Source: Bifidobacterium breve (GTDB lineage: Bacteria; Actinomycetota; Thermoleophilia; Solirubrobacterales; Solirubrobacteraceae). Taken from it: DNA of 64,000 bases. Position 1 is the stretch's first letter; every line of letters starts with the position of its first letter. The notes under the pieces were generated by a model. That model was not told the origin of the DNA. It was given only the letters and a program-made list of their open reading frames with translations, and did no database searches. Positions 33,606 to 41,931 of this stretch are shown here, piece after piece. Both the position numbers and the translations under genes were made by a program. Location: assembly GCA_945878865.1 (NCBI GenBank), contig CAMCUD010000019.1:25994-89993 (forward strand). Direction: 5' to 3'.

Positions 33606-36346
33606 TCGGCGCGGCGCCGGCGCGCCGTGTTGACCACGAGCTTCTCGAGCTCGATCACGGCGAAGTACGTCACCGCGATGCCGACGACGAGCGCCCAATG
33701 TGCGGGCGACAGCACCTCGAGGTCGAGGATGTCCCGCGTCCACGGCACGAGCACCAGCAGCACCTGGAGCACGAGCGTCAGCGCGACCGCGCCCACCAGG
33801 GCGCGGTTGGAGAAGAACCCGAGGGTGAACACGGAGACGCGCTCGGAGCGCATCGCAAAGCCCCCCGCCAGCTCCGCGAACGCGATCGAGGTGAAGAGGA
33901 CCGTCTGCCAGGCGGCGTCGTCGCCGTTCCACAGGACGAACGCCGGGACGAACGTCAGCGCGAGCAGCAGGAGCCCGCGGGTGACGATCCTGCGGCCGCG
34001 GTCGCTGCCGAGGAGGCTCTCGCCGAGCGGCGTCGGCGGTCGTCGCATGACGCCGGGCTCCGCCGGCTCGACGGCGAAGGCCATCGCCGGGAGCCCGTCG
34101 GTGACGAGGTTGAGCCAGAGGATCTGCAGCGGGACGAGAGGGAGGGGCATCCCCGCGATGGGCGCGACGACCATGACCGCGACCTCGGCGAAGTTCCCGC
34201 TGAGGATGTTGCGGATGAACTTGCGGATGTTGTCGAAGACGACCCGTCCCTCGGCGACGGCGCCGACGATCGTGGCGAAGTTGTCGTCGAGGAGCACCAT
34301 GTCGGCGGCGTCCTTCGTCACGTCCGTGCCGGTGATGCCCATCGCCACGCCGATGTCGGCCTGCTTGAGCGCCGGCGCGTCGTTCACGCCGTCTCCCGTC
34401 ATCGCCGCGACGTGGCCCTGCTCGCGCAGCGCCTGGACGATGGCGATCTTGTCCTCGGGCGCGACGCGGGCGAACACGGACGTCTCGCGGACAGCGCGAT
34501 GCAGGCCGTCGCGGTCGAGCGCCTCGAGTTCGGCGCCGGTCATCGCCGCGTCGTCGGCGCCGATGAGGCCGAGGTCTCGGCCGATCGCCGCCGCGGTGAG
34601 CGGGTGGTCGCCGGTGATCATCACCGGGCGCACGCCGGCGGCGCGGCAGGTCGTGATCGCGTCGCGCACCTCCGGGCGGGCCGGGTCGACCATGCCCTCG
34701 AAGCCGACGAAGACGAGATCGCGCTCGAGCTCGTCCTCGGTGGGCTGCTCGGCGGGATCCCAGAGGCGGTAGGCGACGCCGAGCACGCGGACCCCCTCGG
34801 CGGCGAGCCCCTCGGCCGCGCTGAGCGCCCGGGCACGCAGCTCGTCGGTGAACGGCACGGCCTCATCGCCGAGGCTCACCGACGAGCAGCGCGGAAGCAG
34901 TCCGTCGACCGCGCCTTTCGTGAAGGCGACGCGCTCGGGCCGCCCGACGATCGCCCGGGCGGCATCGATGCGACGCAGCGCGTCCGGGAGGTCCGTGGTT
35001 GACGCCGGGAGCGCGTGCACCGTGGTCATCCGCTTGCGCACCGAGTCGAACGGCGCCTCGTCGACGCGCGGCATGGCCGCGTCGAGCTCGGCCTTGTCCA
35101 GCCCGTAGCGGTCGGCGACGGCGACGAGCGCGGTCTCCGTCGGATCGCCGAGCAGGTCGCCGTCGTCGCCGCGCTGCGAGTCGTTGCACAGCGCGCCGCC
35201 GGCGAGCAGGAGACGCAGCACGGGATCCTCGAGCGCCTCCGGCGCGGGCTCCTCGGCGTCCTCGCCGTCGGTCAGGGTGCGGCGGTCGCCGGCCATGTCG
35301 AGCACGACGACCGTCATCCGGTTCTGCGTCAGCGTGCCTGTCTTGTCCGAGCAGATCGTCGTGACGGACCCCAGGGTCTCGACGGCGTACAGGCGGCGGA
35401 TGAGCGCGTGGCGCTTGAGCATCCGCTGCGCCCCGAGGGCCAGCGTGATCGTGACCACCGCGGGCAGGCTCTCGGGGATCGCGGCGACGGCGAGGCTCAC
35501 CGCGGTGAGCAGCAGGGTCTCGGTCGACTCGCCGCCAAGCCAACCGAGGACCATGACGAGCACGACGATCAGCCCGGCGGCGAGGGCCAGATTGCGCACG
35601 AGGACGTCGAGACGCTGCTGTAGCGGTGTCCGCCCGGCGTCTGCGCCGGAGAGCAGCTCGGCGACGCGGCCGAGCTCGGTGTCCATGCCGGTCGCGGTGA
35701 TCACCTGGGCGCCGCGGCCTGCTGCGACGCTCGTGCCGGCGAACGCCATCGAACTGCGCTCGGCCAGCGGTGCGTCGGGTGCGACCGGGTCGGTGTGCTT
35801 GTCCGCAGGCACCGACTCGCCGGTGAGCGCGGATTCCTCGACCCGGAGACCGTGCGCCTCCACGAGCCGCCCGTCGGCGGGCACGCGCGAGCCGGCTTCG
35901 AGCAGGATCACGTCGCCGGGCACGACCTCGGCGGCCGGCACGGTGACCGGCGCACCCGCCCGCACCGCGGTGACGACGGGCGCGGCCATCTCCTGCAGCG
36001 AGGCCATCGCCCGCTCCGCGGAGTACTCCTGGCGGTAGCCGATCCAGGCGTTGAGGACGACGACGACCGCGATGACCACGGCCTCCGTCGTGTCGCCGAG
36101 CGCTGCGGAGAGGACGGCCGCGGCGACGAGGAGCAGGATCATGGGCGACCTGACCTGGGCGAGCAGGATCTCCCGCCGGGACACGCTCTGACCCTCGCGC
36201 AGGCGGTTGGGGCCGTGGTCGGCGAGCCGCGCGGCCGCCTCGCCGGAGGCCAGCCCCGCGCCGGGGTCGACGCCGGCGCGCCGGGCGACCTCGGAGGCCT
36301 CCTCGGCGTGGGGCGTGCGAGGCGCCGCAGCGCTGACGTCGGGCAC
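33578..36346 (-). CDS. P-type cation-transporting ATPase (P2A, Ca2+-type)
   Basis: A 922-residue membrane pump with ten expected helices. TGES marks the actuator domain and [10 protein letters not shown] the phosphorylated Asp. [18 protein letters not shown] is the hinge, and GHVAAM precedes it. The ion site is of the SERCA/PMR1 class: PESLP in helix 4 and [10 protein letters not shown] in helix 6, where Asn and Asp bind Ca2+ in known pumps. Export of Ca2+ (or Mn2+) is the likely role. GTG 36346 has CATCAT ending 7 bases upstream, a possible leaderless promoter. It lies between ruvB and secDF where many actinobacteria keep yajC. Confidence 0.9.
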   Translation of the reverse strand: MPDVSAAAPRTPHAEEASEVARRAGVDPGAGLASGEAAARLADHGPNRLREGQSVSRREILLAQVRSPMILLLVAAAVLSAALGDTTEAVVIAVVVVLNAWIGYRQEYSAERAMASLQEMAAPVVTAVRAGAPVTVPAAEVVPGDVILLEAGSRVPADGRLVEAHGLRVEESALTGESVPADKHTDPVAPDAPLAERSSMAFAGTSVAAGRGAQVITATGMDTELGRVAELLSGADAGRTPLQQRLDVLVRNLALAAGLIVVLVMVLGWLGGESTETLLLTAVSLAVAAIPESLPAVVTITLALGAQRMLKRHALIRRLYAVETLGSVTTICSDKTGTLTQNRMTVVVLDMAGDRRTLTDGEDAEEPAPEALEDPVLRLLLAGGALCNDSQRGDDGDLLGDPTETALVAVADRYGLDKAELDAAMPRVDEAPFDSVRKRMTTVHALPASTTDLPDALRRIDAARAIVGRPERVAFTKGAVDGLLPRCSSVSLGDEAVPFTDELRARALSAAEGLAAEGVRVLGVAYRLWDPAEQPTEDELERDLVFVGFEGMVDPARPEVRDAITTCRAAGVRPVMITGDHPLTAAAIGRDLGLIGADDAAMTGAELEALDRDGLHRAVRETSVFARVAPEDKIAIVQALREQGHVAAMTGDGVNDAPALKQADIGVAMGITGTDVTKDAADMVLLDDNFATIVGAVAEGRVVFDNIRKFIRNILSGNFAEVAVMVVAPIAGMPLPLVPLQILWLNLVTDGLPAMAFAVEPAEPGVMRRPPTPLGESLLGSDRGRRIVTRGLLLLALTFVPAFVLWNGDDAAWQTVLFTSIAFAELAGGFAMRSERVSVFTLGFFSNRALVGAVALTLVLQVLLVLVPWTRDILDLEVLSPAHWALVVGIAVTYFAVIELEKLVVNTARRRRADQPSPSSVA

Positions 36347-36433
36347 GCACGCGATGATGCCACGCCCCGGCTTCGGCGCCGCCGGCGCTTAACCGCCGTT
36401 CAGCATCCCTGCACTACCCTGCTCCACCGGGTC

Positions 36434-36883
36434 ATGGCTCACCTCTTCATCTGCCCCAACTGCGGCAATCGCAGCGCGGCCACCGAACGCAGCGCCGGGT
36501 TCCGGCGCCAGGCCAAGGGCTGCAACAAGTGCGGCTTCGGCTTCCTGTTCGAGCTGCTCGACGACTATTACCCGGCCCCGAACGCCGCGTTCTTCGTGTG
36601 CGACCAGGAGGGCCGGATCATCGGCTGCGGCCGCGGTGCGACCGAGCTGACCGGGCTGACGACCGAGCGCGTGATCGGCCGTCCGGTCAGCGAGGTGCTC
36701 GGTCTCGAGTTCGATGGAGGCGACGATCCCATCGCAACCGTGCTGGAATGGGGCGTGCGGGCCCTCAACAAGCCCGTCCGCGTCCACGCGGAGGGAGACC
36801 TGCCCGCTGACGCGACCGCTGATCTCTTCCCGGCGTACGATGACGATGGCGGCCTGCTGCTCGTCCTCACGCCACGCGGCTGA
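36434..36883 (+). CDS. Zinc-ribbon plus PAS-domain protein
   Basis: A 149-residue cytoplasmic protein. Residues 1-45 hold a two-pair Cys zinc ribbon (CPNCG near 7-11 and CNKCG near 35-39). A PAS-like fold follows from about residue 50: AFFVCDQEGRIIGCGRGATELTG is the typical opening, with VIGRPVSEVLG after it. No output domain is present, so it probably senses a ligand or redox state and passes it to a partner. TACCCT at 36414-36419 is a possible -10. It ends 33 bases before secDF and may be co-transcribed with it. Confidence 0.7.
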   Translation: MAHLFICPNCGNRSAATERSAGFRRQAKGCNKCGFGFLFELLDDYYPAPNAAFFVCDQEGRIIGCGRGATELTGLTTERVIGRPVSEVLGLEFDGGDDPIATVLEWGVRALNKPVRVHAEGDLPADATADLFPAYDDDGGLLLVLTPRG

Positions 36884-36916
36884 CCGCCGCCTGACCCTCA
36901 CCCCAGCCATCACCGC

Positions 36917-39817
36917 ATGACCGATCGCCGTCGCAACATCTTCATCCTGCTCTTCGTCGCGGGACTCGTGATCGCATCTCTCGCGGTGATCGTGACGAAG
37001 CCCACGCGGCTCGGTCTCGACCTCCAGGGCGGCGTCGAGCTCGTCTACCAGGCCAAGCCGACCCCGCAGCAGCCGGTCGTCGACCAGCAGGCGCTCGATC
37101 GCGCGATCGAGGTCATGCGCGAGCGCGTCGACAGCCTCGGTGTCGCCGAGCCCGAGATCCAGCGCTCCGGTGAGAACCAGATCTCCGTGGCACTGCCGGA
37201 CGTGCAGGACGCCGACAAGGCGCAGCGTCAGGTCGGCCAGGTGGCCCAGCTCTTCTTCTACGACTGGGAGAAGAACGTCATCGGGCCGGAGGGCGAGCCG
37301 GCGCCGCAGGACGCCAGCGTCACGGGCGGCCCCAGCGCCGGCCAGGCCGGAGGCATCTCCTACTACGACGCGGTCGTGCGCGCCTCCGCGCAGCCCGCCG
37401 CGACCGGTGAGGCCGCGAAGAACGTCAGCCACGATGGCCTCTACTACCTGCTCAACCAGAAGACCGAGAAGGTCGTGGGCGGGCCCGAGGAAGAGCGGGC
37501 GGACCTCAACACCGACAACCCGAAGGCCGCCGACGCGCCGGACTGCAAGAAGGGCGGCGACTCGACGCTGTGCGTCAGCGAGGTCAAGCCCGGCACGGTG
37601 ATCGTCCAGGCCGAGACCCCGAAGGGCCAGGCCGAGCCGAAGGACCCGAACAACGCGCAGTACTACGTCCTGCGCGACCGGGTCGCCCTCAAGGGCACGG
37701 ACATCAAGAACCCGGAGCAGCAGTTCGACCAGGGCGCCGGGGGCTCGGGCCAGCCGATCGTCACCTTCGACTTCACCGACAAGGGTCGCAAGACCTGGCA
37801 GGACGTCACGCGCGAGATCTCCCAGCGCGGCCTGGAGAACTTCGCCCCGGGCTCCAACCCGCAGGCGGCCGCCCAGCACTTCGCGATCGTGCTGGACAAC
37901 AAGCTCATCAGCGTCCCGTTCATCGACTTCCAGCAGAACCCGGACGGCATCGACGGGCGCAATGGCTCGCAGATCGAGGGCGGGTTCACGATCGACACCG
38001 CCCAGGAGCTCGCGAACCTCCTGAAGACGGGCGCCCTGCCGGTCAAGCTCGACCTCATCAGCCAGTCGCAGGTCTCGGCGACGCTCGGCCAGCAGGCGCT
38101 GGATCAGAGCCTCATCGCCGCCGCGGTGGGCCTCGGCGTCGTCGCGCTGTTCCTCCTCATCTTCTACCGCGTGCTCGGCGTCATCGCCGTCGGCGCCCTC
38201 GGCGTCTATGCGCTGCTGCTGTTCGCGCTCATCAAGCTCATCCCGATCACGATGACCCTGCCGGGCATCGCGGGCCTCGTGCTGACGATCGGCGTCGCAG
38301 CCGACGCGAACATCGTCATCTTCGAACGTGTCAAAGAAGAGATCCGTGGCGGCAGATCGATCCAATCGGGCATCGCCGCGGGCTATCGCAAGGGCCTGAC
38401 CGCGATCATCGACGCGAACGTCGTCACGGTGATGGTCGCGTTCATCCTCTTCGTCCTGGCGACCGCGGGCGTGAAGGGCTTCGCGTTCACGCTCGGCGTC
38501 GGCACGATCGTGTCCTTCCTGACCGCCGTCGTCTTCACCCAGGCGATCCTCGGCACCATGGGCCGCTCGCGGCTGCTGGCGCGGCCGTCCGCGCTCGGCG
38601 CCGGCAAGCAGGCGCGGCCGATCACCTTCGACTTCATGGGCGCGTCGAAGTGGTTCTTCTCGGGCTCCGGCTTGATCCTCGCCATCGGCGCGCTGGCCAT
38701 CGGCGTCAACGGCGTGAAGTTCGGCATCGACTTCGAGTCGGGCACCCGGATCAAGACCGCCGTCGAGAAGGCCACGAACGAGGACGGCATCCGCGAGGTC
38801 ATGGCGGAGGTGGGCTACGCCGACGCGAAGATCCAGCGCGTCCAGGAGCCCGAGCTCGGCCGGTACGTCTTCCAGATCTCCACGCCGTCGCTCGAGCCGG
38901 CCGACGTCCAGAAGGTGCGTGCCGCCCTCGACGAGCAATACGGCGTCGGCGACAAGTTCTCCAACAGCTCGATCGGGCCGACGTTCGGCGAGACCGTGGC
39001 CAAGACAGCGGTCATCGCGATCATCGCGTCGTTCCTCGTGATCGCCGCGTACATCGCGATTCGATTCGAGTGGAAATACGCCGTGCCGCTGCTCATCGCG
39101 GTCATGCACGACCTGTTGATCACGGCCGGCGTCTACGCCCTGCTGCAGCTGGAGGTGACGAGCGCAACCGTTGCGGCGCTCCTCACGATCCTGGGCTTCT
39201 CCCTCTACGACACGATCATCGTCTTCGACCGGGTGCGCGAGAACATCCCGCGCATGCCGCGGGCGGCGTTCAGCCAGATCGTCAACCGCTCCATGAGCGA
39301 AGTCATCGTCCGATCGCTCGCGACGTCGTTCTGCACGCTGCTGCCGGTCCTCTCGCTGTTCGTGTTCGGCGGTGAGACGCTGCGCGAGTTCGCGGTGGCG
39401 CTGATCGTCGGCACGCTCTCCGGTACGTATTCGTCGGTGTTCATCGCGTCGCCGGTGCTCACGCACTGGAAGGAGCGCGAGCCGGTGTGGCGCCGCCGCC
39501 GCAAGGTCATCGAGAACGAGCTCGGCGAGGTCCCCGCGTACGCCACGTCCGTCGGGGGCGGCCCGGTGGACGTCGCGCCCGCCGAGCGCAAGCGTCCCCG
39601 GCGGAGCCTGACGGCCCCGGACGATCCGCAGAACGTCTCGCGGGAGGAGTTCGACGACATGGTCCGCGACCTGCACGTCGACGCGCCGCCCACCGCGACC
39701 GCGGTGAAGGACGAGACCGCCGACGCGGCGCCCGAGGACGTCGTCATGCCGCAGGACGAGAAGAAGCCGCGGGCCAAGCGCCCGCGCAACAAGCGACACG
39801 GAAGGGGTGGCCGCTGA
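36917..39817 (+). CDS. secDF: Fused protein translocase subunit SecDF
   Basis: A 966-residue proton-driven accessory of the Sec translocon that helps pull proteins across the membrane. The SecD half has a first helix at about residues 8-28, the signature LGLDLQGGVELVYQ, a large periplasmic domain, and helices 2-6 at about 395-560 with GIAGLVLTIGVAADANIVIFER. The SecF half starts near residue 573, with KFGIDFESGTRIK and the LTILGFSLYDTIIVFDRVREN motif. An extra low-complexity stretch (about 115-260, rich in Gly, Pro, Lys and Asp) lies in the SecD periplasmic domain. The last 90 residues are a charged cytoplasmic tail. No yajC is adjacent. Confidence 0.96.
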   Translation: MTDRRRNIFILLFVAGLVIASLAVIVTKPTRLGLDLQGGVELVYQAKPTPQQPVVDQQALDRAIEVMRERVDSLGVAEPEIQRSGENQISVALPDVQDADKAQRQVGQVAQLFFYDWEKNVIGPEGEPAPQDASVTGGPSAGQAGGISYYDAVVRASAQPAATGEAAKNVSHDGLYYLLNQKTEKVVGGPEEERADLNTDNPKAADAPDCKKGGDSTLCVSEVKPGTVIVQAETPKGQAEPKDPNNAQYYVLRDRVALKGTDIKNPEQQFDQGAGGSGQPIVTFDFTDKGRKTWQDVTREISQRGLENFAPGSNPQAAAQHFAIVLDNKLISVPFIDFQQNPDGIDGRNGSQIEGGFTIDTAQELANLLKTGALPVKLDLISQSQVSATLGQQALDQSLIAAAVGLGVVALFLLIFYRVLGVIAVGALGVYALLLFALIKLIPITMTLPGIAGLVLTIGVAADANIVIFERVKEEIRGGRSIQSGIAAGYRKGLTAIIDANVVTVMVAFILFVLATAGVKGFAFTLGVGTIVSFLTAVVFTQAILGTMGRSRLLARPSALGAGKQARPITFDFMGASKWFFSGSGLILAIGALAIGVNGVKFGIDFESGTRIKTAVEKATNEDGIREVMAEVGYADAKIQRVQEPELGRYVFQISTPSLEPADVQKVRAALDEQYGVGDKFSNSSIGPTFGETVAKTAVIAIIASFLVIAAYIAIRFEWKYAVPLLIAVMHDLLITAGVYALLQLEVTSATVAALLTILGFSLYDTIIVFDRVRENIPRMPRAAFSQIVNRSMSEVIVRSLATSFCTLLPVLSLFVFGGETLREFAVALIVGTLSGTYSSVFIASPVLTHWKEREPVWRRRRKVIENELGEVPAYATSVGGGPVDVAPAERKRPRRSLTAPDDPQNVSREEFDDMVRDLHVDAPPTATAVKDETADAAPEDVVMPQDEKKPRAKRPRNKRHGRGGR

Positions 39818-40092
39818 TGGCGCTGTTCGCGTGGATCATGATGGGCCTGGCCCTCTGGCACTTCACCGTGTTCGTGCCGGACCGCTTCCTCGGTGGGATC
39901 GTCGGCGCCTTCCTCGCCGCCCTCGTCGGCGCGGTGATCACGGGGTACGCGTTCAGCGGCTTCCAGCTGCCGAGCCGTGACGACACGGACCTCATGACCG
40001 TGCTCGAGGCGATTCCGGGCACCCTCATCGCGCTCGGTCTCGTCTACGCCATCGGCGCGGCGCGCGAGCGCAACAACCCGGCGGCGGCGTAG
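39817..40092 (+). CDS. Small membrane protein downstream of secDF
   Basis: A 91-residue protein with three hydrophobic helices (LFAWIMMGLALWHFTVFV; IVGAFLAALVGAVITGYAF; IPGTLIALGLVYAIGAA). The ATG shares one base with the secDF stop (TGATG), and GAAGGGG lies upstream, so it is co-translated with secDF. No family is recognised by eye. The linkage suggests a small accessory of the translocon or of membrane protein handling, but that is inference. Confidence 0.7.
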   Translation: MALFAWIMMGLALWHFTVFVPDRFLGGIVGAFLAALVGAVITGYAFSGFQLPSRDDTDLMTVLEAIPGTLIALGLVYAIGAARERNNPAAA

Positions 40093-40094
40093 CG

Positions 40095-41816
40095 CTACGC
40101 CGCGACGCGGCGGGTGTCGAGTCCGTCGCCGTCGGCGTCGATGCGGTCGAGCAGCGCCAGGAACGCGTCGGTGACGACGGGGTCGAACTGCGAGCCGCGG
40201 CAGCGCTGCAGTTCCGCGCGCGCGGCGTCCCGCGGCATGGCCGTGCGGTAGACGCGGTCGGCGGTCATGGCCTCATAGGCGTCGGCGACGGCGAGGATCC
40301 GCGCCTGCAGGGGCACCTGCTCGCCGGTCAGGCCGAACGGATAGCCGCGCCCGTCGGGCCGCTCGTGATGGGCGAGGACCCACTGGCGGACGTCGTCGAG
40401 GACGTCGCTGCCCAGGATCCGCGCGCCGATCTCCGGGTGGCGCTGCATCTCGGCGTACTCGTCCTCCGTGAGCTTGCCCGGCTTGTTGAGGATCGCGTCG
40501 GGCACGCCGATCTTGCCGATGTCGTGCAGGAGCCCCGCGACGCGGATGCGCTCCACCTCCGACGCGGGAAGCCCGAGCTCCTGGGCCATCATCGCGGCGT
40601 ACCGCGCGACCGTCTGCGAGTGCGACGCCGTGCCGGTGTCGCGGAGGTCGAGCGCCTCGGCCAGGCCGATCGCCGTGACGAGCCGCGCCCGCTCGTCATG
40701 GTCCTGGGTGGCCGTGTCGGTCGCGGTGTGCTCCCCGGCCTGCGCGGCGAGCATCGTGCGGTTGCGCCCGGCGCGCTTGGCGGTCAGCAGGGCGCGGTCG
40801 GCGGAGATCATGAGCTCGTCGAGGGTCTCGCCGTCGCGCGGGTACATCGCGACGCCGAACGAGATCGTGACGTCGAACGGCTCGTCGCCGAAGGCGATCA
40901 TCACGTCACGGCGCAGGCGCTCGGCGAGCGCGACGGCGTCGGAGACCTCCGCCGCCGGCGCGAGGATCGCGAATTCCTCGCCGCCCGTGCGCCCGGCGAC
41001 GTCCATGCGCCGGGAGCGCTGGGAGATCACGCCGGCGACCCGGCGCAGGGTGCGGTCGCCCGCCGCCTGGCCGTGCGCTTCGTTCAGCGCCTTGAGGAGG
41101 TCGACATCGCCGACGATGAGCGCGGTGGACGTGCCGCCGGTCCGCGCCAGGCGCTCGGCGGCGCGGCGCTCGAAGCCGTGGCGATTGAGCAGCCCCGTCA
41201 GGACGTCGGTGCGCGCGGAGGCCTCGAGCCGGTCGCGCAGCACCTGCTGGGCGGCGACGAGGCCGTCGCGGTGCGCGCGCACGGTGCTGAGGAAGACCCC
41301 GGTGATCGCGATGGCGCCTGCGATGGGCAGCCAGCTCTCGATGGCGGAGGGCGGCGGCAGCTCGACCGTGGCGGGCATGACGAGCAGCGCCCCCGCGAAG
41401 CACGCGGTGCAGAGCGCGTCCATCGCCAGCGCGGTCCAGCGCGGGAGGTAGTACGACGCGAACAGGACGACGATCACGTAGCACGAGGCGATCTGCGGGG
41501 TGAGCGAGGGGATCTGGACGAGCCCGAAGGTCACCGCCACCGTGCAGCCCGCGCACAGCGCGTGGATGAACCAGGGCGGCCAGGACGGCGCCCAGCGGAC
41601 CACCAGCGGCGAGAACGCGACCATCGTCATGAGCATCACGACGACGGGTGCGGGGAAGGTGACGACGCTGCCGTCGCGAAGCGTCGCGGCCCAGGTGAGG
41701 AGCATCACCGCGCAGGTGAAGCCCATCAGCATGCCGCCGGCCCGGCCGGCGGGCCCGGCGGTGGGGCGGACGGTCGACGCGCCCGCGGGCGCACCGGTGG
41801 CCTCTCTCACCTCCAT
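40095..41816 (-). CDS. Membrane protein with GGDEF and HD-GYP domains
   Basis: A 573-residue protein with about six helices in the first 190 residues. A GGDEF domain follows, with GGEEF near residue 277 and the inhibitory site RRMD exactly five residues before it, so synthesis is expected and feedback-controlled. A full HD-GYP phosphodiesterase domain comes next (HDIGKIGVPD near 430, HHERPDGRGYP near 475). It can therefore both make and degrade cyclic di-GMP; which activity dominates is unknown. Start ATG 41816 has GAGG upstream. It is divergent from recJ. Confidence 0.88.
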   Translation of the reverse strand: MEVREATGAPAGASTVRPTAGPAGRAGGMLMGFTCAVMLLTWAATLRDGSVVTFPAPVVVMLMTMVAFSPLVVRWAPSWPPWFIHALCAGCTVAVTFGLVQIPSLTPQIASCYVIVVLFASYYLPRWTALAMDALCTACFAGALLVMPATVELPPPSAIESWLPIAGAIAITGVFLSTVRAHRDGLVAAQQVLRDRLEASARTDVLTGLLNRHGFERRAAERLARTGGTSTALIVGDVDLLKALNEAHGQAAGDRTLRRVAGVISQRSRRMDVAGRTGGEEFAILAPAAEVSDAVALAERLRRDVMIAFGDEPFDVTISFGVAMYPRDGETLDELMISADRALLTAKRAGRNRTMLAAQAGEHTATDTATQDHDERARLVTAIGLAEALDLRDTGTASHSQTVARYAAMMAQELGLPASEVERIRVAGLLHDIGKIGVPDAILNKPGKLTEDEYAEMQRHPEIGARILGSDVLDDVRQWVLAHHERPDGRGYPFGLTGEQVPLQARILAVADAYEAMTADRVYRTAMPRDAARAELQRCRGSQFDPVVTDAFLALLDRIDADGDGLDTRRVAA

Positions 41817-41917
41817 GCGGCGTGCCTCGGAACATCCGTCCGGAAACTTGATCCTGTGACCTCCGTACCTCATCGGATGGTCGGCTGACGGGCGGGCGCG
41901 ACGTCCGCCGAGGCTCG

Positions 41918-41923
41918 TACGGT
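41918..41923 (+). promoter_or_regulatory. -10-like hexamer TACGGT, leaderless recJ promoter
   Basis: TACGGT ends 8 bases before ATG 41932. No Shine-Dalgarno in the spacer. Confidence 0.45.
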
Positions 41924-41931
41924 GGTGGCGC

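Noticed and set aside
32529..33932. 467-codon minus-strand frame across ruvB
   Set aside because: Antisense to ruvB, which has all family motifs; no recognisable domain.
36389..39799. 1,136-codon open frame antisense to secDF
   Set aside because: Composition-driven shadow of a well-supported gene on the other strand; repetitive Arg/Asp/His content.
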